NCBI RefSeq assembly: GCF_900115715.1 | Contig: NZ_FOXM01000011.1 | Location: 78,798-142,797, forward strand | Source of the DNA: Geopseudomonas sagittaria | GTDB taxonomy: Bacteria > Pseudomonadota > Gammaproteobacteria > Pseudomonadales > Pseudomonadaceae | Reading direction: 5' to 3' | Length of the DNA: 64,000 nucleotides | The notes under the pieces: model-generated | The model's input: only the letters and a program-made list of their open reading frames with translations | What the model was told of the DNA's origin: nothing | Database searches by the model: none | Shown: in pieces, positions 35,589 to 45,265 of the stretch | Layout: each line of letters begins with the position of its first letter | Numbering within the stretch: the first letter of the stretch is position 1 | Made by a program: the position numbers and the translations under genes

Positions 35589-36127
35589 ATCGACGTCTGT
35601 TGCTGTTGCTGCCGCTGGTCGGCTTCCTGGTGCTGGCTGGGTTCCTCTACAAGGGGCTCTCGCTGGATCCGAAGGATATCGGCTCGACCATGATCGGCAA
35701 GCCGCTGCCCGAGTTCGCCCTGCCTTCGCTGGAGGACCCGGCGCGTACCCTGGGCACCGTCGACTTCAAGGGCCAGCCGGCGCTGGTCAACGTCTGGGCG
35801 ACCTGGTGCCCGACCTGCCGGGCCGAGCACGAGATGCTCAACCGGCTGGCCGGGCAGGGCGTGGCGGTCTACGGGATCAACTACAAGGACGACAGTGCTG
35901 CCGCACGCCGCTGGCTGACCGATCTGGGCAATCCCTACCGCTTCAACGTCGAGGACCCGCAGGGCAGCCTGGGCATCAACCTGGGTGTATACGGCGCGCC
36001 GGAGACCTTCCTGATCGACAAGGACGGCATCATCCGCCACAAGTACGTCGGCGCCATCGACGAACGGGTGTGGCGCGAGCAGCTGGCGCCGCTGTACCGC
36101 GAACTGCTCGGCGAGGCCGGCCAATGA
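35585..36127 (+). CDS. ccmG: CcmG/DsbE thiol:disulfide oxidoreductase
   Basis: A 180-residue membrane-anchored thioredoxin-fold protein that reduces apocytochrome c cysteines before haem attachment. An N-terminal anchor ([18 protein letters not shown]) is followed by the active site [14 protein letters not shown] and the cis-Pro loop [12 protein letters not shown] typical of DsbE. It overlaps ccmF and ccmH by 4 bases each. Confidence 0.95.
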   Translation: MNRRLLLLLPLVGFLVLAGFLYKGLSLDPKDIGSTMIGKPLPEFALPSLEDPARTLGTVDFKGQPALVNVWATWCPTCRAEHEMLNRLAGQGVAVYGINYKDDSAAARRWLTDLGNPYRFNVEDPQGSLGINLGVYGAPETFLIDKDGIIRHKYVGAIDERVWREQLAPLYRELLGEAGQ

Positions 36128-36729
36128 AGCGCCTGCCGAGCAGCCGTTGGCTGGCCGCGGGCCTGCTCGGCCTGAGCCTGTCGCTGGGCGCCCAGGCCGC
36201 CATCGACACCTACGAGTTCAAGGACGACGGCGACCGCGCCCGCTACCGCACCCTCACCGAGGAGCTGCGCTGCCCGAAGTGCCAGAACCAGAACATCGCC
36301 GACTCCGATGCGCCGATCGCCATGGACCTGCGCCGCGAGATCCACCGCATGCTCGGCGAGGGCAAGAGCGACGACGAGATCGTCGACTACCTGGTCGACC
36401 GCTACGGCGACTTCGTGCGCTACAACCCGCCGGTCAACGCCCGCACCTGGCTGCTCTGGTACGGTCCCTGGCTGATGCTCGGCGGCGGCCTCGGCGTGCT
36501 GGCGCTGATCGTCCTGCGCCGTCGCCGTCCCGCTGCGCCCAGCGCGGCCGCGGCGTCCGGCAACCCGGGCAGCGACCTTTCCGCCGAGGAGCGCGCGCGG
36601 CTCGACCAACTGCTGAAGAACTCCGATCACAAGAGTTCTGACCACAAGAACTCTGCTGACCACAAGAACTCTGTCCCCAAGAACTCTGCCGAGCAGGGTT
36701 CTGCCGACAACACCAAGGCTGACCGATGA
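36124..36729 (+). CDS. ccmH: CcmH/CycL with repeat-encoded C-terminal tail
   Basis: A 201-residue haem-lyase subunit that handles the apocytochrome thiols. It has a signal peptide ([17 protein letters not shown]), the active-site motif [16 protein letters not shown] with its CXXC, a three-helix bundle and one membrane helix ([16 protein letters not shown]). The last 35 residues are unusual: a tail of imperfect units K-[NS]-S-x-D-H, encoded by a tandem DNA repeat and using TCT serine codons that are otherwise rare here. Ordinary CcmH proteins of this type end soon after the membrane helix. The stop overlaps the ccmI start by 4 bases. Confidence 0.93.
   Translation: MKRLPSSRWLAAGLLGLSLSLGAQAAIDTYEFKDDGDRARYRTLTEELRCPKCQNQNIADSDAPIAMDLRREIHRMLGEGKSDDEIVDYLVDRYGDFVRYNPPVNARTWLLWYGPWLMLGGGLGVLALIVLRRRRPAAPSAAAASGNPGSDLSAEERARLDQLLKNSDHKSSDHKNSADHKNSVPKNSAEQGSADNTKADR
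36616..36711 (+). repeat. Six-unit 15-18 bp tandem repeat inside ccmH
   Basis: Imperfect units start AAGAACTC or AAGAGTTC at 36616, 36631, 36646, 36664 and 36679, with a final GGTTCTGCC unit at 36697. Each is 15 or 18 bases, so the reading frame is kept. It encodes [32 protein letters not shown]. It is lower in GC than its surroundings. Confidence 0.85.
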
Positions 36730-37928
36730 CCGTTTTCTGGCTTGCCGCCGGAGTGCTGCTGCTGGCAGCGCTCGCCGTTGTGCTGATTCCGCTGCTGCGT
36801 GGCCGTCGTGCCCAGGCCGAGGAAGACCGCACCGCCCTCAACGTCGCCCTCTATCAGGAGCGCATCGCCGAGCTGGAGGCCCAGCACGCCGCCGGCGCGC
36901 TGGATGCCGCCCAGCTGGATGCCGGCCGCAGTGAGGCCGCCCGCGAACTGCTGGCCGACGCCGAGCAGGCCGAAGGCGCGCGTCGCGTGCTGGGCCGCTG
37001 GCTGCCGCTGGTCATGGCCCTGCTGGTGCCGCTGGCCGGTCTCGGTCTGTACCTGCACTGGGGCGCCAGCGATGCGCTCAAACTGCGCGGCGAGCTGGCC
37101 ACCGCGCCGCAGAACATCGAGGAAATGACCGCGCGCCTGGAGGAGACGGTCCGCCTGCAGCCGGATCAGGCCGAAGCCTGGTACTTCCTCGGTCGCACCT
37201 ACATGGCCCAGCAGCGTCCCCAGGACGCCGCTAAGGCCTTTGCCCGTGCCGCCGAGGTGGCTGGTCGCCAGCCGGAGCTGCTCGGCCAGTGGGCGCAGGC
37301 GCTGTACTTCGCCGAAGGGCAGAAGTTCACCGCCCAGGTGCGCAGCCTCAGCGAGGAAGCCCTCAAACTCGATCCGGAGGAGGTCACCACCCTCGGCCTG
37401 CTTGGCATCGCCGCTTTCGAGGAGCAGCGCTACGCCGACGCCATGGGCTACTGGCAGCGCCTGGTGGCGGTGCTGGAGCCGACCGATCCGTCGCGCGAGG
37501 CCATCCAGGGCGGCATCGAGCGCGCCCGCGAGCAACTGGCCGCCCGTGGCGAGCAGGCGCCCGAGACGCCGGCCGCGGCGGCGGCAGTCGAACTCAAGGT
37601 CAAGGTCAGTCTGGCCCCGCAGCTGGCCGACAAGGTGCAGCCGGACGACAGTCTGTTCATCTTCGCCCGCGCCGCCGCCGGCCCGCCGATGCCGCTGGCG
37701 GCCAAGCGCCTGAAGGTCTCCGACCTGCCGGTGGAGGTCAGCCTGTCCGACAGCGATGCGATGATGCCGCAGCTCAAGCTGTCCAACTTCGCCGAGATCC
37801 AGCTGGTGGCGCGCATCTCCCGCGCCGGCAGCCCGATGGCCGGCGAGTGGATCGGCCAGAGCGCGGTGCTGAAGACCGCCGAGGCGGGTGAGCAGGTGCT
37901 GGTGATCGATCGGGCCGAGCAGCCGTAA
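36726..37928 (+). CDS. ccmI: CcmI/CycH, apocytochrome c chaperone
   Basis: A 400-residue protein with two N-terminal membrane helices ([21 protein letters not shown] and [19 protein letters not shown]) separated by a leucine-zipper-like loop, then a periplasmic TPR domain ([30 protein letters not shown]) and a C-terminal beta-rich region. It binds the C-terminus of apocytochrome c and delivers it to CcmF/H. It is the last gene of the operon; guaD follows on the opposite strand 74 bases later. Confidence 0.93.
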   Translation: MTVFWLAAGVLLLAALAVVLIPLLRGRRAQAEEDRTALNVALYQERIAELEAQHAAGALDAAQLDAGRSEAARELLADAEQAEGARRVLGRWLPLVMALLVPLAGLGLYLHWGASDALKLRGELATAPQNIEEMTARLEETVRLQPDQAEAWYFLGRTYMAQQRPQDAAKAFARAAEVAGRQPELLGQWAQALYFAEGQKFTAQVRSLSEEALKLDPEEVTTLGLLGIAAFEEQRYADAMGYWQRLVAVLEPTDPSREAIQGGIERAREQLAARGEQAPETPAAAAAVELKVKVSLAPQLADKVQPDDSLFIFARAAAGPPMPLAAKRLKVSDLPVEVSLSDSDAMMPQLKLSNFAEIQLVARISRAGSPMAGEWIGQSAVLKTAEAGEQVLVIDRAEQP

Positions 37929-38002
37929 CGCGGCCATCCGCTCCGCCCGTTGCGCCGGGTGGGGCGGGCGTTTCCCGGGCGCGGCTGCTCAGCCGCGATC
38001 CC

Positions 38003-39313
38003 TCAGCCTTCGCGCCGATGCCGCGACACCCCGGCGACGAAGGTTTCCTGCACCACGCGGTCGTCGCCTAGGGTCAGCAGCACGGCCAGCCGTTCGGCCA
38101 GGCTCTGCGCCTGCTGCAGGCGGAACTGCAGCAGCGGCGTGGCATTCCAGTCCAGCACCACGAAGTCGGCCTCGTGACCGGGGGCCAGGCTGCCGATTCG
38201 TCCGTCCAGGCCCAGGGCGCGGGCGCCGCCCAGGGTGGCCAGGTACAGCGCCTTGAACGGATCGAGGCTGCGGCCCTGCAGCTGTTCGACCTTGTAGGCC
38301 TCGTTGAGGGTCTGCAGCAGCGAGAAGCTGGTGCCGGCGCCGATGTCGCTGCCGATGCCGACCTTGAGTCCCAGCCGCTCGGCGCGGCCGAGATCGAACA
38401 GGCCGCTGCCGAGAAACAGGTTGGAGGTGGGGCAGAAGGCCACCGCCGCGCCGCTGGCGGCCAGCTGCCGGCAGTCCTGCTCGCCGAGGTGGATGGCGTG
38501 GGCGAACAGTGAGCGCGGGCCGACCAGGCCGTGGTGGGCGTAGACATCCAGGTAGCTGGAGCGCTCGGGGAACAGCGAACGCACCCAGCTGACTTCCCGG
38601 CGGTTCTCGGCCAGATGGGTGTGCAGGTGCACGCCGGGGTGCTCGCGCAGCAGGCGTCCGGCCAGGTGCAGCTGTTCGTCGCTGCAGCTGCCGGCAAAGC
38701 GCGGCGTCACCGCGTAGCCCAGGCGGCCCTTGCCATGCCAGCGCTCGATCAGCGCCTGGCTCTGTTCGTAGCCGCTGGCCGGCGTGTCGCACAGCGCCGG
38801 CGGGGCGTTGCGGTCCATCAGCACCTTGCCGCAGAGCATGCGCAGGTCCAGTTCGGCAGCCACGGCGAAGAAGGCGTCCACCGATTCGGGATGCACCGTG
38901 GGAAACACCAGCGCGCTGGTGGTGCCGTTGCGCAGCAACTCGCCGATGAAGAAGCGCGCCACCTGCTCGGCGTAGTCGCGGTCGGCGAAGCGCAGCTCGG
39001 TCGGATAGGTGTGGCGGCTGAGCCAGTCGAGCAGCTGCTCGCCGCCGGCGCCGACGATGCCGGTCTGCGGGTAGTGGATGTGGGTGTCGATGAAGCCGGG
39101 GGTGATCAGCGCATCGGGCCAGTGGCGCACCGCGACCGTCGGCGCCAGCCCCGGCAGCAGTTCGGCCGCCGGCCCCAGGGCGCGAATGCGACCGTCCGCG
39201 ACCAGCAGCAGGCCATCCTCGAGATGGCGGTAGCTGGCGGCGACCCCGACGCTGGCGGGATCGTCCAGGCTGTAGAGCAGGGCGGCGCGGTAGGCGTGGA
39301 GCTGATCGGACAT
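38003..39313 (-). CDS. guaD: Guanine deaminase
   Basis: A 436-residue amidohydrolase that converts guanine to xanthine and ammonia. Metal-binding residues are visible: ITPGFIDTHIHYPQTG (HxH), HLHTHLAEN (His and Glu), HAIHLGEQD and the late Asp in VGIGSDIGAGTS. The FCPTSNLFLGSGLFDL block is typical of guanine deaminase. The ATG at 39313 (MSDQLHAYRAALL) follows AAGGAA by 10 bases; the frame is open further upstream without homology. It is a single-gene unit that diverges from the lipoprotein gene across 250 bases. Confidence 0.93.
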   Translation of the reverse strand: MSDQLHAYRAALLYSLDDPASVGVAASYRHLEDGLLLVADGRIRALGPAAELLPGLAPTVAVRHWPDALITPGFIDTHIHYPQTGIVGAGGEQLLDWLSRHTYPTELRFADRDYAEQVARFFIGELLRNGTTSALVFPTVHPESVDAFFAVAAELDLRMLCGKVLMDRNAPPALCDTPASGYEQSQALIERWHGKGRLGYAVTPRFAGSCSDEQLHLAGRLLREHPGVHLHTHLAENRREVSWVRSLFPERSSYLDVYAHHGLVGPRSLFAHAIHLGEQDCRQLAASGAAVAFCPTSNLFLGSGLFDLGRAERLGLKVGIGSDIGAGTSFSLLQTLNEAYKVEQLQGRSLDPFKALYLATLGGARALGLDGRIGSLAPGHEADFVVLDWNATPLLQFRLQQAQSLAERLAVLLTLGDDRVVQETFVAGVSRHRREG

Positions 39314-39563
39314 GTCGACGGGCTTCCTTGTGAACGCGGACACGGTGTTGCGCGGGCGGATCGCTAGGCTTGCAACAAGTGCTGCGCTGCGCTGTCTGAT
39401 TGATATCATCGTCATCTTGAAGTGACCGGGATTGCCTGAGCCTTCATCCCCCGCGGCTCTATCCCCACCGACTCGAGAGCGATGGCGTGCCAACCACCGC
39501 AGATCACAGGGTTGTCCACCATCAATGTTCAAGCAGGCTACGGCCTGTTGTGGAGGCTAGCAA

Positions 39564-40421
39564 ATGAGGCGCTTCGCTGTTGGGATACTGATCGCCCTGA
39601 TCCTGCCGCTGACAGGCTGCACCATTGCGGCGGGGGATGGCGGTTATCACGATTACCCGCGCTACGGCGGGCACTATCCGCCGCCGTCCCATGGTCACTG
39701 GCGCTGGGATGACGACCTGCGCGTGTATATCAACGTGGGTTACCCGTATCTCTACTACCACGACCACACCTATTACCGCTGGCACGACAATCACTGGTCG
39801 TCGGGGCCGCGTTTCAATGGTCCCTGGCGGGTGGTCGAGCACCGTCATGTGCCGTCGCGGCTGGGACAGCACCATCGTCCGAGCCAACGCTACTACGATG
39901 ACCGCCGCGCTCCCGACCGGTATCGGCACAATCGGGATGATCGTTCGGATCGCCGCGACTATCGTGATCAGCGCGAGCAACGTGACCATCGCGACCGGCG
40001 GGATTATCGCGGGCAGAGTGAGCTGGAGCGGCGTCGCGAGGCGCTGCATGGCCGCTCCGACGATCGCCGCGATCTTCGCCAGGGGCAGCAATGGCAGCAG
40101 CCGCGCTTCGAGCGTCAGGATCGGCAGGTTCAACAGCGGCGTTTCGAGCAGCGGCGCCAGCAGGACGAGCAGCGCTTCGACGGGCGTCAGCAGCCGCAGT
40201 GGCAGCGGCCCCGGGAGGAACGTCGCGCACAGGAGTGGCGTGATGAGCGGCGCCAGGAGTCGCGTCAGCTTCAACAGCGCAGCGAGCCCCGCCAGCGTAG
40301 CGAGCGGCGCGCGGTGACGCAGTCGAACCGGCAGGACGGCGGCCGTGAGCGGCACAGCCAGTCGCGCCCGCAACAGGAGCGGCAGGGCGGGCGGCAAGGG
40401 GAGGGGCGCGGCGAACGCTGA
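39564..40421 (+). CDS. Arg/Gln-rich putative lipoprotein
   Basis: A 285-residue protein of unknown function. A short signal peptide ends in the lipobox LPLTGC, so it should be a lipoprotein. Residues 27-85 are aromatic and histidine-rich (YPPPSHGHWRWDDD, YPYLYYHDHTYYRWHDNHW). Residues 95-285 are almost only Arg, Gln, Asp, Glu and His (for example RRDYRDQREQRDHRDRRDY), with no hydrophobic core, so probably disordered and strongly charged. GGAGG precedes the ATG. It may bind polyanions or metals at the envelope; this is inference. It lies alone between guaD and the potassium channel gene. Confidence 0.75.
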   Translation: MRRFAVGILIALILPLTGCTIAAGDGGYHDYPRYGGHYPPPSHGHWRWDDDLRVYINVGYPYLYYHDHTYYRWHDNHWSSGPRFNGPWRVVEHRHVPSRLGQHHRPSQRYYDDRRAPDRYRHNRDDRSDRRDYRDQREQRDHRDRRDYRGQSELERRREALHGRSDDRRDLRQGQQWQQPRFERQDRQVQQRRFEQRRQQDEQRFDGRQQPQWQRPREERRAQEWRDERRQESRQLQQRSEPRQRSERRAVTQSNRQDGGRERHSQSRPQQERQGGRQGEGRGER

Positions 40422-40503
40422 TCCCTCTGTGGCAGACCCGGCTCGGAACAGCAAGCAGTAAGCAACAAGGCGCAGCGACGCCGGTCGCCGCGCCTTGTTG
40501 CGT

Positions 40504-41346
40504 TCAGTCCCCGCCCCGTTTCGGGAACAGCGGGTTGCCGCAGCGACTGCAGAAGCTGGCTCCGGTCTCGTGGCTTGGCTTGGCGCAGGTCGGGCAGCGG
40601 TGCTGCAGGCCGCCACTGCCGGTGCGCATGGCGTTGGCCAGTTCGGCGGTGAAGATGCCGGTAGGCACGGCGATGATCGAGTAGCCGGTGATCATGATCA
40701 GGGTGGCCAGGCCCTGGCCCAGCGGGGTCTTCGGCGTGATGTCGCCGAAGCCCACGGTGGTCAGGGTCACCACCGCCCAGTAGATGCTGGTGGGGATGCT
40801 GGTGAAGCCGTTTCCCGGCCCTTCGATCACGTACATCAGGGTGCCGAACACGGTGACCAGGGTGCTCACGCTGAGCAGGAAGACGATGATCTTCTGCCGG
40901 CTGCCGCGCAGGGCCACCAGCAGGAAGTTGGCCTGGGTCAGGTACTGCGTCAGCTTGAGCACGCGGAACACCCGCAGCATGCGCAGCACGCGGACGATGA
41001 TCAGGTACTGGGCGTCGGCGAAGAGCAGCGCGAGGATGCCGGGCAGAACGGCGAGCAGGTCGATCAGCCCGTAGAAGCTGAAGGCGTAGCGCAGCGGCTT
41101 CGGCGCGCAATACAGGCGCAGCAGGTACTCGGTTGCGAACAGGGCGGTGAAGCTCCATTCGAGCAGCGACAGTTGTGTGCGGTACTGTTCGCGGACCGGC
41201 GCGACGCTGTCGAGCATCACCACCACCAGGCTGGCGAGGATGGTCAGCAGCAGAAGCTCGTCGAAGCGGCGTCCGGCCAGCGTGTCGCTGTGGAAGATGA
41301 TCACGTACAGGCGTTCGCGCCAGCTCTGCGGGGTGGTGTGTGTCAT
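40504..41346 (-). CDS. Voltage-gated-type potassium channel with C-terminal zinc ribbon
   Basis: A 280-residue ion-transport family protein with six membrane helices. The S4-like helix has regularly spaced arginines (IIVRVLRMLRVFRVLKL), and the pore loop carries the K+ selectivity filter TLTTVGFGDITP. After S6 (LIMITGYSIIAVPTGIFTAEL) comes a short cytoplasmic zinc ribbon, HRCPTC-x11-FCSRCGNPLF, with four cysteines. The ATG at 41346 (MTHTTPQSWRERLY) has AGGAA upstream; an earlier in-frame start is unlikely. Channels of this shape occur in other pseudomonads. The zinc ribbon may set assembly or gating. Confidence 0.88.
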   Translation of the reverse strand: MTHTTPQSWRERLYVIIFHSDTLAGRRFDELLLLTILASLVVVMLDSVAPVREQYRTQLSLLEWSFTALFATEYLLRLYCAPKPLRYAFSFYGLIDLLAVLPGILALLFADAQYLIIVRVLRMLRVFRVLKLTQYLTQANFLLVALRGSRQKIIVFLLSVSTLVTVFGTLMYVIEGPGNGFTSIPTSIYWAVVTLTTVGFGDITPKTPLGQGLATLIMITGYSIIAVPTGIFTAELANAMRTGSGGLQHRCPTCAKPSHETGASFCSRCGNPLFPKRGGD

Positions 41347-41630
41347 GCGGGTTCCTGGGCGCGTGCCGCAGCCGGGCGGCGGTCCATGTTCGTTTTGTCC
41401 ATGGTAGCGGCCTTTGCACGGCCTGTTCGAGTCCTTGCGTGATGCCGGCAGCAAACCGCGCCGGGGCTGTCCGTGCCGGCAAAACCCTGTGATAGACTGC
41501 CGCGCCGCGCAACCCGTGACAGACTTCCGCCCATGATTTTCCAGTCCGCCAGCGGAGCCTCGCCGATCCTCCCTTGCCCGCAGCCGGAGCAGCCCGCGCT
41601 GCCGTCGAGTTGCGCCCGGAGGTCCGTCCC

Positions 41631-44600
41631 ATGCGTCTGAAGTGCATCCGCCTGGCCGGCTTCAAGTCGTTCGTCGACCCGACCACGGTGAGCTTCCCGA
41701 GCAACATGGCGGCGGTGGTCGGTCCCAACGGATGCGGCAAGTCCAACATCATCGACGCCGTGCGCTGGGTGATGGGCGAGAGTTCGGCGAAGAACCTCCG
41801 CGGTGAGTCGATGACCGACGTCATCTTCAACGGCTCCAACACCCGCAAGCCGGTCAGCCAGGCGTCCATCGAGCTGGTGTTCGACAACAGCGACGGCAGC
41901 CTGCTCGGCGAGTATGCGGCCTACAGCGAAATCTCCATCCGCCGCCGGGTGACCCGCGACGGGCAGAACACCTACTTCCTCAACGGCACCAAGTGCCGGC
42001 GCCGCGACATCACCGACATCTTCCTCGGCACCGGCCTCGGTCCGCGCAGCTACTCGATCATCGAGCAGGGGATGATCTCCAAGCTGATCGAGGCCAAGCC
42101 CGAGGATCTGCGGAACTTCATCGAGGAAGCAGCGGGCATCTCCAAGTACAAGGAGCGCCGCCGCGAGACCGAGAGCCGCATCCGCCGCACCCAGGAAAAT
42201 CTCGAGCGGCTGGCCGACCTGCGCCAGGAACTGGAGCGCCAGCTCGAGCGCCTGCAGCGCCAGGCCCAGGCGGCGGAAAAGTACCAGCAGTACAAGGCCG
42301 AGGAGCGCCAGCTCAAGTCCCAGTTGGCCGCCCTGCGCTGGCTGGCGCTGGACGAGCTGGCGCGCCAGCGCCAGGCGGTGATCGGCGACCAGGAAGTGGC
42401 CATGGAGGCGCTGATCGCCGAGCAGCGCAATGCCGATGCCGGCATCGAGCGCCTGCGTGACGGTCATCACGAGCTGTCGGAAGCCTTCAACCAGGTGCAG
42501 GCGCGCTTCTACTCGGTGGGTGGCGACATCGCCCGCATCGAGCAGAGCATCCAGCATGGCCAGCAGCGCCTGCGCCAGCTGCAGGACGACCTGCGCGAAG
42601 CCGAGCGGGCGCGCGAGGAAACCGCAGCCCACCTGGGCAACGACCGCGCCCTGCTCGCCAGTCTGGCCGAGGAGCTGGAGCTGCTCGAGCCCGAGCAGGA
42701 GCTGGCGCAGGCCACCGCCGAGGAAGGCGTCGCCGGACTCGAGAGTGCGGAAAGCGCCATGCACGCCTGGCAGGAGCAGTGGGACAGCTTCAACCAGCGC
42801 AGCGCCGAACCGCGGCGCCAGGCCGAGGTGCAGCAGGCGCGCATCCAGCAGCTGGAGCAGAGCCTGGAGCGCCTGGTCGAGCGCCAGCGCCGCCTCGAGG
42901 ACGAGCGCCGCCAGTTGACCGACGATCCTGCCGCGGCGCAGATGGAGGAGCTCGCCGAGCAGCTGGCCGAGGGCGAGCTGGCGCTGGAAAGCCTGCAGGC
43001 GGGCGAGGAGCAGCTGGCCGAGCGCCTGCAGCAGCTGCGCGACGAGTTGCAGCAGGCCGGTCGCGAGCAGCAGCAGGCGCAGGGCGAACTGCAGCGCCTG
43101 AACGGGCGCATTGCCTCGCTGGAGGCGCTGCAGCAGGCGGCACTGGACCCCGGGGCCGGCGTGGCCGAGTGGCTGCGCGCGCAGCAACTGAGCGAACACC
43201 CGCGCCTGGCCGACGGTCTGCGCGTCGAACCGGGTTGGGAACTGGCGGTGGAAACCGTGCTCGGCACCGATCTGCAGGCGGTGCTGCTCGACGATTTTGC
43301 CGACCTTGCCTTGGGCGACTTCGCCCAGGGCGAGCTGCGCCTGGCCTGCGCCGGCGCCAGCGTGGCCCGTTCGGCCGCCAGCCTGCTGGACAAGGTGCAG
43401 GCGCCGGTCGATCTCGCCCCCTGGCTGGCGCGCGTGCGCGCGGTCGAATCGCTGGACGAGGCGCTGGCGGCGCGCGCCGCTCTGGCCGAGGGCGACAGCC
43501 TGATCAGTCGCGACGGCTACTGGGTCGGCCGGCATTTCCTGCGTGTGCGTCGCGCCAGCGAGGCGCAAAGCGGCCTGCTGGCGCGCGGCCAGGAACTGGA
43601 GCGCCTGGCGGCCGAGCGCGAGGAGCTGGAGGCGCTGCTTGCCGCGCTGGAAGAGCGCCTGCAGCAGCTGCGCGAGCAGCAGAACAGCGAGGAGGAGGCG
43701 CGCGAGCAGCAACGCCGGCGCATCCAGGAAGAGAGCCGCCGGCAGGCCGAACTCAAGGCCCGGCTGTCGGCCAATCAGGCGCGCCACGAGCAGCTGGCCC
43801 TGCGCCGGCGCCGTCTCGAGGAGGAACTGGCCGAGCAGGCCGAGCAGCGCGCCCTGGAAGTGGAGCAGCTCGGCGAATCGCGCCTGTACTTGCAGGATGC
43901 GCTGGACGCCATGGCCAGCGACACCGAGCAGCGCGAGCAGCTGCTGGCCAGCCGCGACGCGCTGCGCGAGCGCCTCGACCGCGTGCGTCAGGAAGCCCGC
44001 CAGCACAAGGATCACGCCCATCAGCTGGCCGTGCGCATCGGCTCGCTGCGCGCCCAGCATGACTCCACCCGCCAGGCGCTGGAGCGCCTGGAGCTGCAGT
44101 CGGCGCGTCTGGTCGAGCGCTGCGAGCAGCTCAGTCTCAACCTCGAGGAGGGCGACGAGCCGCTGCTCGAGCAGCGCCTGCGCCTCGAGGAGCTGCTCGA
44201 GCGGCGCCTGCAGGTGGACGAGGAAATGCGTCTGGCGCGCCTGGCCCTGGACGACGCCGACCGCGAGCTGCGTGAGACCGAAAAGCGCCGTGGCGCGGCG
44301 GAGCAGCAGGCGCAGCTGTTGCGTGGCCAGCTCGAGCAGCAGCGGCTCGACTGGCAAACCCTCAGCGTGCGGCGCAAGACCCTCGAGGACCAGTTGCTGG
44401 AAGACGGCTACGACCTGCCGACGGTGCTGGCCAACCTGCCCGAGGCGGCCGTCGAGCGCGAGTGGGAAAGTCAGCTGGAGCAACTGGCCGCGCGCATCCA
44501 GCGCCTCGGTCCGATCAACCTGGCGGCGATTGACGAATACCAGCAACAGTCCGAGCGCAAGCGTTATCTGGATGCACAGAACGACGATCTGGTCGAGGCG

Positions 44601-45119
44601 CTGGAAACCCTGGAAAACGTCATCCGCAAGATCGACAAGGAAACCCGTAATCGCTTCAAGGACACCTTCGAGCAGATCAATGCCGGTCTGCAGGCGCTGT
44701 TCCCCAAGGTATTCGGCGGCGGTCAGGCCTATCTGGAACTTACCGGCGAAGATCTACTCGATACAGGGGTGGCGATCATGGCGCGCCCGCCCGGCAAGAA
44801 GAACAGCACTATTCATCTGCTGTCCGGCGGCGAGAAGGCGCTCACTGCGCTAGCCTTGGTGTTCGCGATCTTCCAGCTCAATCCGGCGCCGTTCTGCATG
44901 CTCGATGAAGTTGATGCGCCACTGGACGACGCCAACGTTGGCCGTTATGCCCGGCTGGTCAAGGAAATGTCGGAGAAGGTGCAATTCATTTACATCACCC
45001 ACAACAAGATCGCCATGGAAATGGCCGATCAGTTGATGGGGGTGACCATGCATGAGCCCGGTTGTTCGCGGCTGGTTGCGGTGAATGTGGAAGAAGCGGT
45101 GGCGCTGGCGGAGGCCTGA
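41631..45119 (+). CDS. smc: Chromosome partition protein SMC
   Basis: A 1162-residue SMC ATPase that condenses and organises the chromosome. The N-terminal head has VVGPNGCGKSNIIDAVRWVMGES, the coiled coils run about 170-500 and 660-1000 with extreme Glu/Gln/Arg/Leu content, the hinge lies between at about 510-640, and the C-terminal head has HLLSGGEKALTALAL and FCMLDEVDAPLDDANV. The ATG at 41631 follows GGAGG by 8 bases. Presence of SMC here with zipA and ligA next is the usual Pseudomonas order. The antisense open frames across it are coding shadows. Confidence 0.95.
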   Translation: MRLKCIRLAGFKSFVDPTTVSFPSNMAAVVGPNGCGKSNIIDAVRWVMGESSAKNLRGESMTDVIFNGSNTRKPVSQASIELVFDNSDGSLLGEYAAYSEISIRRRVTRDGQNTYFLNGTKCRRRDITDIFLGTGLGPRSYSIIEQGMISKLIEAKPEDLRNFIEEAAGISKYKERRRETESRIRRTQENLERLADLRQELERQLERLQRQAQAAEKYQQYKAEERQLKSQLAALRWLALDELARQRQAVIGDQEVAMEALIAEQRNADAGIERLRDGHHELSEAFNQVQARFYSVGGDIARIEQSIQHGQQRLRQLQDDLREAERAREETAAHLGNDRALLASLAEELELLEPEQELAQATAEEGVAGLESAESAMHAWQEQWDSFNQRSAEPRRQAEVQQARIQQLEQSLERLVERQRRLEDERRQLTDDPAAAQMEELAEQLAEGELALESLQAGEEQLAERLQQLRDELQQAGREQQQAQGELQRLNGRIASLEALQQAALDPGAGVAEWLRAQQLSEHPRLADGLRVEPGWELAVETVLGTDLQAVLLDDFADLALGDFAQGELRLACAGASVARSAASLLDKVQAPVDLAPWLARVRAVESLDEALAARAALAEGDSLISRDGYWVGRHFLRVRRASEAQSGLLARGQELERLAAEREELEALLAALEERLQQLREQQNSEEEAREQQRRRIQEESRRQAELKARLSANQARHEQLALRRRRLEEELAEQAEQRALEVEQLGESRLYLQDALDAMASDTEQREQLLASRDALRERLDRVRQEARQHKDHAHQLAVRIGSLRAQHDSTRQALERLELQSARLVERCEQLSLNLEEGDEPLLEQRLRLEELLERRLQVDEEMRLARLALDDADRELRETEKRRGAAEQQAQLLRGQLEQQRLDWQTLSVRRKTLEDQLLEDGYDLPTVLANLPEAAVEREWESQLEQLAARIQRLGPINLAAIDEYQQQSERKRYLDAQNDDLVEALETLENVIRKIDKETRNRFKDTFEQINAGLQALFPKVFGGGQAYLELTGEDLLDTGVAIMARPPGKKNSTIHLLSGGEKALTALALVFAIFQLNPAPFCMLDEVDAPLDDANVGRYARLVKEMSEKVQFIYITHNKIAMEMADQLMGVTMHEPGCSRLVAVNVEEAVALAEA

Positions 45120-45265
45120 CAAGACTGACGGTGTATAGTTTGTGTCGGCATGTTAATTTATGAGCTATTACAAGCTGCTCCGGTATATAAACGGGTCGAA
45201 CCGGCTTGGAGCGGCTGTGCAATCAATTGATATACCCGGATTCTGATTAGGGGAATGTGTCTTTC

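Noticed and set aside
41343..44546. A 1067-codon frame on the minus strand opposite smc
   Set aside because: A Leu/Gln/Ala-rich shadow of the SMC coiled coils; no start signal and no recognisable domain.
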